This document shows, piece after piece, positions 34,315 to 43,272 of a DNA stretch of 64,000 nucleotides. The notes below the pieces were generated by a model that had not been told where the DNA came from, made no database searches, and worked only from the letters and a program-made list of their open reading frames with translations. The translations under genes and the position numbers were made by a program. This stretch comes from Paraburkholderia ginsengisoli NBRC 100965 (GTDB lineage Bacteria > Pseudomonadota > Gammaproteobacteria > Burkholderiales > Burkholderiaceae), in NCBI RefSeq assembly GCF_000739735.1, contig NZ_BBJF01000010.1:1-64000 (forward strand), given 5' to 3'. The first letter of the stretch is position 1. Every line of letters starts with the position of its first letter.

Positions 34315-35592
34315 ATGACGATTGCGCAACAGGATAGGACGGCCAGCGCGCCGCATGGTTTCGATGTCGAAGTGACGTCGGGCCTTCAACGATTTTCGGT
34401 GCAGCACGGCGAGCTGACCCTGACCAGCGTGTTCCAGCCGATCTTCAGCCTGTCGCATATGCGGGCGGTCGGTTACGAGGGGCTGCTGCGCGCGCACGAC
34501 GTGCTCGACCGCGCGGTGTCGCCGCTCGACGTATTCGGCGAGGCCGCGCGTCTGGGCGACGTGCTGCAAGTGGACCGGCTCGCGCAGACGTTGCATCTGG
34601 AAAATTTCAAGGTGCTCGGCGCCGAGCGCGAGTGGCTGTTTCTGAACGTGCATCCCGGCGCGCTCACGGATCCGTATCACGCCGCGGCGTTGCTCGCCAA
34701 TCTGCGCCGGCTCGACCTGCCGCCGCGGCGCATCGTGCTCGAAGTGCTCGAACAGAGCGCCGAAGACCTGGAGCGCCTCGCCGATGCGGTGCGCCAGTTC
34801 CGCGAGCGCGGCTTCCTGATCGCGCTCGACGATTTCGGCGCGGGGCACTCGAATGTCGAACGGATCTGGCAATTGAATCCCGACATCGTGAAGCTCGACC
34901 GCATCATGCTGTCGCACGCCGCGCATCGCGCCGATATGGCGACGATCCTGCCGGGCCTCGTCGCGTTGCTGCACGAAGCGGGCAAGCTGGTGTTGATCGA
35001 AGGCGTCGAGACCGAGCACGAAGCGCAGATGGCGCTCGCGTGCAACGCGGACTTCGTGCAAGGCTTTTTCTTCGGCCGGCCGAACCCCGGCGCGGTCGAC
35101 CCGGTGCACGCGGTGTCGTGTATCGGCGAACTGACCGAGCGTTATCGCGATCAGGCCGAAGCGCGCGAGCGCCGCAACGCGAGCCGGCTCGCGCCGTATT
35201 TGCGGGCCTTCGAGCGCGCCGCGGAACGGCTTGCCGCCGGCGAACCGCTCGAAGAAGTGTGCTGGAATTTCCTCGCACTCGACCATGCCGCGCGCTGCTT
35301 CCTGCTCGACGGGAAGGGCCGGCAAGCGGGCCGCAACGTCGTGCTGCGCGCGGATCGCGCGGCGCACGAAACGCGCTTCCTGCCGCTCGCGGACGCGCAA
35401 GGGGCGAACTGGCTGCGTCGTCCGTACTTCCGCGACGCGATCAATGCGCCGGAACGTGTGCATGTGACGCGACCGTATCTGTCGATCAACGAGGCATTGC
35501 CGTGCGTGACGCTGTCGGTGGCGACGCGCGTCGGTGAGCAGACCTGCGTGTTGTGCGGCGACATCGATTGGGTGGACGAAGAGCGGTTCTGA
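34315..35592 (+). CDS. EAL-domain c-di-GMP phosphodiesterase with C-terminal sensor-like domain
   Basis: The 425-residue protein keeps the full catalytic set: Glu55 in EGL, Asn111 in FLNVHP, Glu143 in LEVLEQ, Asp172/Asp173 in LDDFGAG, Lys193, Glu229/Glu232 in IEGVETE and Gln249. It should therefore hydrolyse c-di-GMP and lower its level. The last ~130 residues (FLALDHAARCFLLDG, then RPYFRDAI) resemble a Cache/PDC-type module, here at the C-terminus and without transmembrane helices, so it probably senses a cytoplasmic ligand. The next gene, cutC, is 33 bp away and may be co-transcribed. Confidence 0.9.
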   Translation: MTIAQQDRTASAPHGFDVEVTSGLQRFSVQHGELTLTSVFQPIFSLSHMRAVGYEGLLRAHDVLDRAVSPLDVFGEAARLGDVLQVDRLAQTLHLENFKVLGAEREWLFLNVHPGALTDPYHAAALLANLRRLDLPPRRIVLEVLEQSAEDLERLADAVRQFRERGFLIALDDFGAGHSNVERIWQLNPDIVKLDRIMLSHAAHRADMATILPGLVALLHEAGKLVLIEGVETEHEAQMALACNADFVQGFFFGRPNPGAVDPVHAVSCIGELTERYRDQAEARERRNASRLAPYLRAFERAAERLAAGEPLEEVCWNFLALDHAARCFLLDGKGRQAGRNVVLRADRAAHETRFLPLADAQGANWLRRPYFRDAINAPERVHVTRPYLSINEALPCVTLSVATRVGEQTCVLCGDIDWVDEERF

Positions 35593-35625
35593 GATGATGT
35601 CGTTTTCAACGACACCTGGCCGCCC

Positions 35626-36357
35626 ATGTCCGTTCTGCTCGAAGTCATTGCCACCACGGTTGCCGATGCGCGCATCGCCGCGCAAGAGGGCGCCGACCGT
35701 ATCGAACTCGTTACCGCGATGGGCGAGGGCGGCTTGACGCCGAGCGTCGGGCTGATTGAAGCGGTGGTCGCGGCGGTGTCGATTCCGGCAGCCGGCGTGC
35801 CGGTGAACGTGATCGTGCGGCCGCACAGCCGCTCGTTCGTGTACGACGCCGACGACTACGCGGTGATGCTGCGCGACGTGCGCGCGGTCAAGGAGGCGGG
35901 CGCGAACGGTATCGTGATCGGCATGCTGAACGCTAACGGAGAGATCGACCGCGACGGACTCTCGCGAGCGATCGACGCGGCCGACGGCATGGCAGTCACG
36001 TTCCATCATGCGTTCGACGAAACACGCGATCTGCGCGCAGCGCTCGACGTGCTGCTCGGCTTCGACGCGGTGACGAACGTGCTGACATCAGGCGGAAAAG
36101 CGTCGGTGCTGAACGCGCAACCGACAATTCAAGAACTCGTGAAGCAAGCCGCCGGGTCGCATTGCACAGTGCTGGCGGGTGCGGGTTTGACGGTCGATGC
36201 GATCGCCGGCTTCGTGAGCGCAACGCAAGTCGAAGCGGTGCATTTCGGTTCGGGCGTGCGCGTGGGTGGCACTGGGCTCGCGCCGGTCGATGCGGAAAAG
36301 GTCGCACAGGTCAAGGCGTTGCTGAATGTGAGTGGGATTGCCGCGCGAGTGAGGTGA
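35626..36357 (+). CDS. cutC: Copper homeostasis protein CutC
   Basis: This 243-residue TIM-barrel protein fits the CutC family: EVIATTVADARIAAQEGADR at the start, then GGLTPSVGLI, VIVRPHSRSFVY, FHHAFDETRD and a C-terminal VHFGSGVR. CutC has been linked to copper tolerance, though its biochemical role is unresolved. The ATG at 35626 starts 33 bp after the EAL gene. An intrinsic terminator follows at 36404. Confidence 0.93.
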   Translation: MSVLLEVIATTVADARIAAQEGADRIELVTAMGEGGLTPSVGLIEAVVAAVSIPAAGVPVNVIVRPHSRSFVYDADDYAVMLRDVRAVKEAGANGIVIGMLNANGEIDRDGLSRAIDAADGMAVTFHHAFDETRDLRAALDVLLGFDAVTNVLTSGGKASVLNAQPTIQELVKQAAGSHCTVLAGAGLTVDAIAGFVSATQVEAVHFGSGVRVGGTGLAPVDAEKVAQVKALLNVSGIAARVR

Positions 36358-36403
36358 GTGCAGCGCGACCGACATTGTTGCGTAGCCAAAGTAGCAGGCA
36401 AAG

Positions 36404-36440
36404 AAAAGCCGCTTCGGGTTCACACTCGAAGCGGCTTTTT
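36404..36440. terminator. Bidirectional terminator between cutC and the indolepyruvate oxidoreductase gene
   Basis: AAAAGCCGCTTCG (36404-36416) pairs with 36427-36439 across a 10-nt loop. A T-run lies on one side and an A-run on the other, so it can end both convergent transcripts. Confidence 0.88.
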
Positions 36441-36509
36441 CTATTCACGCCGCGCTGAGCGGGGCGCGTTGAGCGTCGCGCGTTTTTACGCCAGCCAATA
36501 TGACTTCAA

Positions 36510-39500
36510 CTACTTCGCCACTACCACTGGAATCCCGCGCAACTGTCCCGCACCCTTCATCTCTTCGAGCGACTTCTTCACCGCTTCACCCGTCGCCGGG
36601 TCGATCCCCAGGCGTGTCGCCAGCTCGCGTTCCCCACGCTTCACGCCCGCCAGATTCGCCAGCTTCACGTGACCATAACCGCGCACCCGCGCATGCAGAT
36701 CGGCGAGCTTCGCGACCTCTTCCAGATTGTTCGCGTCGAGCTTCGCGAGCGCACGCTGCAATGTGGTTTCGTAGTCATTCGCGAGTTCGCGTTCCATCCT
36801 GCGTTCGAGCGTGCGGCCGAACGGATCGAGTGGCGTGCCGCGTAGGCCGCGCCATTTCGCGAGCATGCCGAGCACCGGCCACATCCATTGACCGAAAGTC
36901 TTCTTGGTCGGATTGACGCCGGGTTGCGCGCGCGTGAGCGTCGGCGGCGCGAGGTTGAACTTGATGCCGAAGTCCTTGCCCGCCACGCCTTCGAATTGCG
37001 CTTCGAGCGCTTCACGGAACGCGGCGTCCGTATGCAGACGCGCGACTTCATATTCGTCCTTCACCGCGAGCAGACGATCGAACGTCGTGGCCACCGCGCG
37101 CGTCAGGCGTTCGCTCGTCGCGTCCACCGCGCTTTCCGCGCGGCGCGCCGCATCGACCAGCGCACGATAGCGCTTCACATACGCCGCACCGCCGTACGTT
37201 TGCAGGCGTCCTTCGCGATGCGCGATCAGTTCATCGAGCGTATCGACACGCACCGTTTGCTTCACCGCGTGCCGCGCTTGCCACAATGCGTCGAGCGCGG
37301 CCGGGTCGTCGGCGGCGAGCCGCCCGATCGAAAACGCCAACTGATTCATCGGCACCGCGACGTTGTTCAGTTCGATCGCGCGCATCATCGCGCCGAACGA
37401 CACCGGCACCAGACCGAGTTGCCAGGCATAACCAAGCATCAGAATGTTCGCGCCGATCGTGTCGCCGAGAAAACGCGTCGCGAGCGCCTGGGCATCGCAT
37501 GTCGACATGCGCTCGGCACCGGCCGCGTGACGCATTTTGTCGATCAGCGCATCGGCATGCAGCGTCGCGTCCGGATTCTGCACGAAGGTCGCGTTCGGAA
37601 TCGCGTGCGTGTTCACGACGATGCGAGTGCGGCCATGACGCACCGTCTGCAACGCATCGGCACTCGCGCCGACCACCATGTCGCAAGCAAGTAGCACATC
37701 GGCCTGCTGCGTGTCGATGCGGACCTGGTTGAGCCATTCGTCGCGCGCGGCGAAGCGCACGAACGACAGCACCGAGCCGCCCTTCTGCGCGAAGCCCATG
37801 AAGTCCAGCACCGACGCGCTCTTGCCTTCGAGATGCGCGGCCATGCTGATCAACGCGCCGACCGTCACGACGCCCGTGCCGCCGACGCCCGTCACCAGAA
37901 TGTCGTACGGCGCGGCGTCGAGTTGCGTGGCGGGAATCGGCAATGCATCGACGCGCGCGGCGAGCGCTTGCGGATCGAACGCGGCGCCTGCGGCTTTCTT
38001 CAGCTTGCCGCCTTCCACCGTGACGAAGCTCGGGCAGAAGCCGTTCACGCACGAGTAGTCCTTGTTGCACGACGATTGATCGATGCGGCGCTTGCGTCCC
38101 AAGGCCGTTTCAACCGGTTCCACTGACAGACAATTCGACTGCACGCCGCAATCGCCGCAGCCTTCGCAGACTTCCTCATTGATGAACAGACGCTTGTCCG
38201 GATCGGGGAACTCGCCTTTTTTCCGGCGCCGGCGTTTTTCCGCCGCGCAGGTCTGGTCGTAGATCAGCACGGTCACACCGTCGGTGTCACGCAGCTCGCG
38301 CTGCACGGCATCCATTTCGCTGCGACGGTGGAACGTGGTGCCTTTTGGAAAGAGATCGTGGTGGCCGTCGTATTTCTCCGGCTCGTCGCTGACCACGACG
38401 AAGCGCGACACGCCTTCGGCTTCCACCTGACGCGCGATCTGCGGCACCGAGATGCTGCCGTCGACCGGTTGGCCGCCCGTCATCGCGACCGCGTCGTTAT
38501 AGAGAATCTTGTACGTGATGGTGGCTTTTGCGGCGACCGCCTGGCGAATCGCGAGAATGCCGGAGTGAAAGTAGGTGCCATCGCCGAGATTCTGGAACAC
38601 GTGACGCGTTTTCGTGAACATCGAATGCGAGGCCCAGTCGACGCCTTCGCCGCCCATCTGGATCAGGCCGGTGGTGTCGCGCTCCATCCACGACGCCATG
38701 AAGTGACAGCCGATGCCTGCCTGCGCGATCGAACCTTCCGGCACTTTCGTCGACGTGTTGTGCGGGCAGCCCGAGCAGAAGTACGGCGTGCGCTTCACGC
38801 TGTCCGCCGCGTTCGAGAGGATTTGCGGTGCGACCAGATCGACCACGCGTTCGCGACGGTCGAGCGCGGGCTTGTGCTTCGCGAGCCAGTTCGCGAACAC
38901 CGGCAGAATCCGCGACGGCCGCAATTCACCGAGCGACGACAACAGCAACGTGCCGTCTTCAGCCTGCTTACCGATCACCACCGGCCGCGCGCCTTGCGTG
39001 CGGTTGTACAGATAGTCCTTGATCTGCTGCTCGATGACCGGGCCCTTCTCCTCGATCACCAGCACTTCGGACAAGCCGCCGACGAACGCGTCGATGCGCG
39101 TCATCTCCAGCGGGAACGACAGGCCGACCTTGTAGATGCGCACGCCGGCCGCGTCGAGATCCGCGACCGTCAGATCGAGCCGGCGCAACGTTTCCATCAG
39201 ATCCAGATGCGCCTTGCCGCACGTGACGATCCCCACGTTCGCATGCGGGCTCGGCGCGACCCATTTGTCGATGCTGTTCACGCGCGCGAAGTGGCGCACC
39301 GCGTCGAGCTTCGCGTGCATGCGCGACTCGATCGTCAGACTCGGCAGATCGGGCCAGCGGTTGTGCAGGCCGCCTGCGGGCACCGTGAAATCCTGCGGCG
39401 TGGCCCAGTCTGTTTGCAGCGCGTCGAGATCGACCGTCGAGCCTGACTCGACCGTTTCGGAGATCGCCTTGTAGCCGACCCACGCGCCCGAGAAGCGCGA

Positions 39501-40097
39501 CAGCGCCCAGCCGTACAGGCCGAATTCGAGCATGTCGGCGATGTTCGACGGATTCACCACCGGCATGTGCCACGCCATCATCGCGAAGTCGCTCTGATGC
39601 GGCATCGACGACGACACGCAGCCGTGGTCGTCGCCTGCCACCACCAGCACGCCGCCGTGCTGCGACGAGCCGTACGCATTGCCGTGCTTGAGGGCGTCGC
39701 CCGCGCGGTCGACGCCCGGGCCCTTGCCGTACCACATCGCGAACACGCCTTCGACGGTGCGCTCCGGGTCCGCTTCCACACGCTGCGTGCCGAGCACGGC
39801 GGTGCCGCCGAGTTCTTCGTTGATCGCGGGCAGGAAGCGGATATCGCTCGCTTCGAGCAGCTTCTTCGCTTTCCACAACTGCTGGTCGACCATGCCGAGC
39901 GGCGAGCCGCGATAGCCGCTGATGAAGCCGGCGGTGTTCATGCCGCGCGTCTTGTCGAGCGCGCGCTGCATCAGCGCGAGGCGCACGAGCGCCTGGGTGC
40001 CGGTCAGAAAGATCCGGCCGCGCGTCGCGGTGAGATTGTCGGACAGCTTGTAGTCGGCGAGAGCGGGCGTGCCGTCGATGGGCAGGCGAGCGGTCAT
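36510..40097 (-). CDS. Indolepyruvate ferredoxin oxidoreductase (alpha/beta fused)
   Basis: This 1195-residue 2-oxoacid:ferredoxin oxidoreductase converts indolepyruvate and other aryl pyruvates, made by transamination of aromatic or branched amino acids, to acyl-CoA, CO2 and reduced ferredoxin. The N-terminal two-thirds carry the TPP-binding alpha part (ISGYRGSPLG near 60, CSGCPHNTS near 440, VAMTGGQPVDGS). Cys-rich clusters VCEGCGDCGVQSNC and DYSCVNGFCPSF follow for [4Fe-4S] centres. The last third is the gamma/beta part (ILVTGVGGTGVVTVGALI). Fused single-chain forms are common in betaproteobacteria. The ATG at 40097 is unambiguous. It is monocistronic. Confidence 0.93.
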   Translation of the reverse strand: MTARLPIDGTPALADYKLSDNLTATRGRIFLTGTQALVRLALMQRALDKTRGMNTAGFISGYRGSPLGMVDQQLWKAKKLLEASDIRFLPAINEELGGTAVLGTQRVEADPERTVEGVFAMWYGKGPGVDRAGDALKHGNAYGSSQHGGVLVVAGDDHGCVSSSMPHQSDFAMMAWHMPVVNPSNIADMLEFGLYGWALSRFSGAWVGYKAISETVESGSTVDLDALQTDWATPQDFTVPAGGLHNRWPDLPSLTIESRMHAKLDAVRHFARVNSIDKWVAPSPHANVGIVTCGKAHLDLMETLRRLDLTVADLDAAGVRIYKVGLSFPLEMTRIDAFVGGLSEVLVIEEKGPVIEQQIKDYLYNRTQGARPVVIGKQAEDGTLLLSSLGELRPSRILPVFANWLAKHKPALDRRERVVDLVAPQILSNAADSVKRTPYFCSGCPHNTSTKVPEGSIAQAGIGCHFMASWMERDTTGLIQMGGEGVDWASHSMFTKTRHVFQNLGDGTYFHSGILAIRQAVAAKATITYKILYNDAVAMTGGQPVDGSISVPQIARQVEAEGVSRFVVVSDEPEKYDGHHDLFPKGTTFHRRSEMDAVQRELRDTDGVTVLIYDQTCAAEKRRRRKKGEFPDPDKRLFINEEVCEGCGDCGVQSNCLSVEPVETALGRKRRIDQSSCNKDYSCVNGFCPSFVTVEGGKLKKAAGAAFDPQALAARVDALPIPATQLDAAPYDILVTGVGGTGVVTVGALISMAAHLEGKSASVLDFMGFAQKGGSVLSFVRFAARDEWLNQVRIDTQQADVLLACDMVVGASADALQTVRHGRTRIVVNTHAIPNATFVQNPDATLHADALIDKMRHAAGAERMSTCDAQALATRFLGDTIGANILMLGYAWQLGLVPVSFGAMMRAIELNNVAVPMNQLAFSIGRLAADDPAALDALWQARHAVKQTVRVDTLDELIAHREGRLQTYGGAAYVKRYRALVDAARRAESAVDATSERLTRAVATTFDRLLAVKDEYEVARLHTDAAFREALEAQFEGVAGKDFGIKFNLAPPTLTRAQPGVNPTKKTFGQWMWPVLGMLAKWRGLRGTPLDPFGRTLERRMERELANDYETTLQRALAKLDANNLEEVAKLADLHARVRGYGHVKLANLAGVKRGERELATRLGIDPATGEAVKKSLEEMKGAGQLRGIPVVVAK

Positions 40098-40422
40098 GGG
40101 TGAGTCTCCATTTTCTGCATCCGCGCGCGCGGGGTGGGGACCACGAAAAACACGCTGCGGAAGAGACTCTATTTTTTAGCGCCGATTAGAGAGGATTTTT
40201 GCTACTTTGATGAGCCGGTAGCGAATGGGCGCGACGAGGCGCACCTTTTCGCGGGTCTTTGAGGCGGATCTACCACGCGGCGGCGCGGTTCGGGTATGCC
40301 CTGGGTTTTGAGGTGCGGTTGTCGTGGCTGATTGCACGGCTTGCTGGGCGCTCGAGGAACTGCTTGGCGAGTCGCTTATCGAGTGCAATCGAAGCCGTCG
40401 CGTTCGCATGAGGCGAATCCGC
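40098..40422. other. Intergenic region upstream of the oxidoreductase gene
   Basis: No gene was seen. It holds the oxidoreductase promoter (minus strand) and the end of the KirBac gene. No hairpin with a T-run was found. Confidence 0.35.
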
Positions 40423-41349
40423 TCAGAGCGGCACGATCTCGTCGAAGTGCGAGTAGTCGATATAGCTCACGCCGTCCCGCTCACTCATGATGTCGACGAA
40501 ACGATGCTGCCAGAAGATCTGCTCGCAGCTCCACATGTGGCGCGCCTGCATGGTTTGCGAAGTCGATTCGTCGACGCCTTCGAGCGTGAGCAGCAGCGAT
40601 GTGTCTCGCGCTCTGAGCGTCTCGGCGGTTTCGCCGAACAGCGGACTGTTCTCGTCGATGACGTGCATCAGTACCCAGCCGAGTTTGAAAACCGGATGCT
40701 GGTCGCGCACCAGCGTGAGGTCGTAGAGCTTGCGCAGCGTGAAGCCTTCGGGGGAGGTTTCCAGACGCATGATGCGCAGCCGCGCGTGGGCCTCGGCGAT
40801 CACGTTCCGACGCGCGTTGGCGGAGCGGACCATCAGCGTCATGCGGCCGTCGATCGGCCGGACCACCGCATGGCGGGCGAATATGATCTTCGCGTGCGGA
40901 CGGGAGAAGCGCGCGAAGATCAGCCCCGTCGCCAACGCGATGCCCGACATGCCGACGAAGATTTCCAGCGTCGCGATCCAGTGCGCGTAGACGGTTTGCG
41001 GGTGCATGTCACCGTAGCCGACAGTCGCAAGCGTTTCGACGCTGAAAAAGAACGCGCCGCCGAACCCCGCCGGATACTGATTGGCGATCGACGCGCCGCC
41101 GAGCATGTAGAGCGCGGCGAACGTCGTGTTGAGCAACACGAACAGCACCGCGAGCGAAACGAAGAAGGTCGGCCAGCGCACCACTAGCGCGCGATGATAG
41201 AGGTCCTGCCAGAACGGCGTCGGCATGCCGTGCGCGATCACCACGCGATCGTCCAGACGCAATTCGCGGCTGCCGCGCGCACGACGCTTCAGCGCGCTTG
41301 CGTCCGCGTCGCCGATGCCGGGAAAACGGTCTGACGGTTCAGTGGCCAT
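40423..41349 (-). CDS. KirBac-type inward rectifier K+ channel
   Basis: The 308-residue protein has two transmembrane helices flanking the selectivity filter TVGYGD at 109-114, with pore helix FFFSVETLA. A large C-terminal immunoglobulin-like cytoplasmic domain (RPHAKIIFARHAVV, then RLETSPEGFTLRKLYDLTLV) is typical of KirBac1.1, a protein first taken from Burkholderia. It conducts K+ across the inner membrane with gating by the cytoplasmic domain. The ATG at 41349 gives the family length. It is monocistronic. Confidence 0.93.
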   Translation of the reverse strand: MATEPSDRFPGIGDADASALKRRARGSRELRLDDRVVIAHGMPTPFWQDLYHRALVVRWPTFFVSLAVLFVLLNTTFAALYMLGGASIANQYPAGFGGAFFFSVETLATVGYGDMHPQTVYAHWIATLEIFVGMSGIALATGLIFARFSRPHAKIIFARHAVVRPIDGRMTLMVRSANARRNVIAEAHARLRIMRLETSPEGFTLRKLYDLTLVRDQHPVFKLGWVLMHVIDENSPLFGETAETLRARDTSLLLTLEGVDESTSQTMQARHMWSCEQIFWQHRFVDIMSERDGVSYIDYSHFDEIVPL

Positions 41350-41693
41350 CGCAGGCTCGCGGGATGAAAACGGGCAAAGCGTAGCACGGTGATTCGGCCG
41401 GGGAAGGGGAATTTCGGGGGCTTGAGTGAGGTGAAAGGGTGTTGTTATGTTGGATCGGGGCGGGGCGGGGCGGTGCCGGGGTCGCGGTCCTCCGACACAC
41501 GCAGCGGCACTAGCGGTTGCGTTCGCGCAGCGTGTAAGAGCAATCGCAGCGGCGTGTTCGCGCGGTCGGCAATCGTGCTGGCATTCGGGCTCGCGTTTGA
41601 TGCAGCGCACGCAGTGACGCTCCACATTCGCGTGAAGCGACGCGACATCATCGGTGTGCCGCCAAAACAGAAGGCTGCTTGCCCAACGACGGC
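41350..41693. other. Intergenic region with a G-quadruplex motif
   Basis: No gene was seen. The plus strand at 41457-41481 has four G4 runs with loops of 1, 1 and 7 bases, a canonical quadruplex pattern. It lies 108 bp upstream of the KirBac start. Confidence 0.45.
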
Positions 41694-41939
41694 CTACGGA
41701 AAAGCCCGCGGCTTCGGAATACCGGCACCATGCTCGATATCGTCGACCGCTTGCCGATGCGCGGACGCGACCGCTTCGGCTTCGTCGGCGTAACCGTTGT
41801 CGCCGCCGACCGTGGTCCACGTCTTGACGGCTTTCTCGCGATGGCGGATTTCGTACTCCGCGTCCCAGCGCGCGCCGTTGAGTTCGAGAGGGCGGACGTG
41901 TATCGAATACACGCCGTAGAGGAAGAGCTGTTCAGTCAT
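41694..41939 (-). CDS. Small hypothetical protein (81 aa)
   Basis: The 81-residue protein from ATG 41939 begins MTEQLFLYGVYSIHVRPLEL and continues with a charged alpha/beta sequence (WDAEYEIRHREKAVKTWTTV, then DEAEAVASAHRQAVDDIE). G/C-ending codons and balanced composition support coding. The family is not recognised with certainty. It lies 59 bp downstream of another small protein of similar acidic character, probably in one transcript. Confidence 0.75.
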   Translation of the reverse strand: MTEQLFLYGVYSIHVRPLELNGARWDAEYEIRHREKAVKTWTTVGGDNGYADEAEAVASAHRQAVDDIEHGAGIPKPRAFP

Positions 41940-41998
41940 GAACGCCTCCGTCCGGTTGATTCGTCGAGGCGCGGCGCGATGCGCGCGGCGCCGGTCGC

Positions 41999-42229
41999 CT
42001 AGAGTTCGATTTCGCCGAGGATGCGGTGAGCGAGCGCCTTGGCTTCTTCGAGCGCCTCCTCGGGCGTCGACGACGTCGCTTCCACTTCGTAGAGCGTGGT
42101 TTCCTGACCGACGCTCTCGTCGCCTTCGTCACGCGCGAGCGTGACGAAGCCCTGCCACGTATCCGAGCCGACTTGTTTGACCGAAGCCGTCGCGGTATAG
42201 ATGCCCTTGGTGTAGGTGATGTCTTCCAC
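41999..42229 (-). CDS. Small hypothetical protein (76 aa)
   Basis: The 76-residue protein starts at GTG 42229 with GGAAGGAG seven bases upstream. It reads as alternating beta strands (YTKGIYTATASVKQVGSDTW, then TLYEVEATSSTPEEALEEAK) with a C-terminal helix, in a strongly acidic context. No family name is certain. It is followed by the 81-residue gene on the same strand. Confidence 0.75.
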   Translation of the reverse strand: MEDITYTKGIYTATASVKQVGSDTWQGFVTLARDEGDESVGQETTLYEVEATSSTPEEALEEAKALAHRILGEIEL

Positions 42230-42354
42230 GGCGCCGCTCCTTCCAACGGTTTCGGATTTTTCATCCTAGCACGATGACGGAGCTTCGGTTTCCCGCCGAG
42301 GCGGCGCGCCCTGTCGTGTCAACGTGACAATGCGCGCCGCGCAAGGCAGGCGGA

Positions 42355-43272
42355 TTACAGCAGCGCGACCACCTCATCCAGCGACGGCGCATGCGCGCCC
42401 GCGTGCCGGCAAGCGGCCGCGCCGGCCGCCAGCGCAAACGCCAGATGCTCGGGCCAACCGCGCTGCGGCGCGGTCATCAGGCTGAACAGCAGACCGCCGA
42501 TCGACGCGTCGCCCGCACCGACGGTGTCGACCACTTCAACCCGTGGCGGCCGCGCCTCGACCACCGACGCGCCGTCGATCAGCATCGCCGACTCCGGTCC
42601 GCGCGTCACCAGCACGGTGGCGGCCGGATTCATCGCGCGCAGTTGCGCGAGCGCGCCGGCTTCGTCGTCGGTCTTGAAGAGCAGGCGCAAGTCTTCGTCG
42701 GATACCTTGATCAGATCGGCGAGCGCCGCCATTTTGCGCAGCGTCGGCTCGTAGCCGTGCTCCATCAGGTTGCGGTAGTTCGGGTCGAAACTGATCTTCA
42801 CGCCATGCGAACGCAGCTCGGCGGCCAATGCAGCAAGCGTGTCGCCGAGCGGTTGCCGCACGAGGCTGATGCAGCCGAAGTGCGCCCACTTCACCTGACC
42901 GATCCAGCCCGCCGGCAAACGCGCCGGATCGAACGCGAGGTCGGCGCCGTTCTCGCCCATGAAGAAGTACGCGGGCGGATGCGTCTGATGCACGATCGCG
43001 AGTAAGGGCGGACGCTCGACGCGCTGCATGAAGCGCATGTCGAGACCCGCGGCGACACTCGCGTTCCACAGTTCGTCGGAGAAGTTGTCGACGCCGAGCG
43101 AGCCGGCGCACGCGGTCGGCAAGCCGAGCCGCGCGACGCAGCGTGCTACGTTCCAGCCGGCGCCGCCGGGACGCGACAGCCATTGCGACGCGCCGGTGCG
43201 CACGAGATCGGTGAGGATGTCGCCGGCCGACACGAAGAGAGGTAAGTCGGCGCCTGGGTTCGAATGGCTCAT
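42355..43272 (-). CDS. PfkB-family sugar kinase, probably fructokinase
   Basis: The 305-residue ribokinase-fold enzyme has RPGGAGWNVARCVARLG near residue 35 (substrate-binding Gly/Asn motif) and the catalytic signature DTVGAGDASIGG near residue 260, where the Asp of GAGD is the base. The start ATG overlaps the AGE gene stop (ATGA), so it is the third gene of a LacI-regulated operon. The context (AGE mannose isomerase upstream) suggests phosphorylation of fructose produced from mannose. Confidence 0.88.
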   Translation of the reverse strand: MSHSNPGADLPLFVSAGDILTDLVRTGASQWLSRPGGAGWNVARCVARLGLPTACAGSLGVDNFSDELWNASVAAGLDMRFMQRVERPPLLAIVHQTHPPAYFFMGENGADLAFDPARLPAGWIGQVKWAHFGCISLVRQPLGDTLAALAAELRSHGVKISFDPNYRNLMEHGYEPTLRKMAALADLIKVSDEDLRLLFKTDDEAGALAQLRAMNPAATVLVTRGPESAMLIDGASVVEARPPRVEVVDTVGAGDASIGGLLFSLMTAPQRGWPEHLAFALAAGAAACRHAGAHAPSLDEVVALL

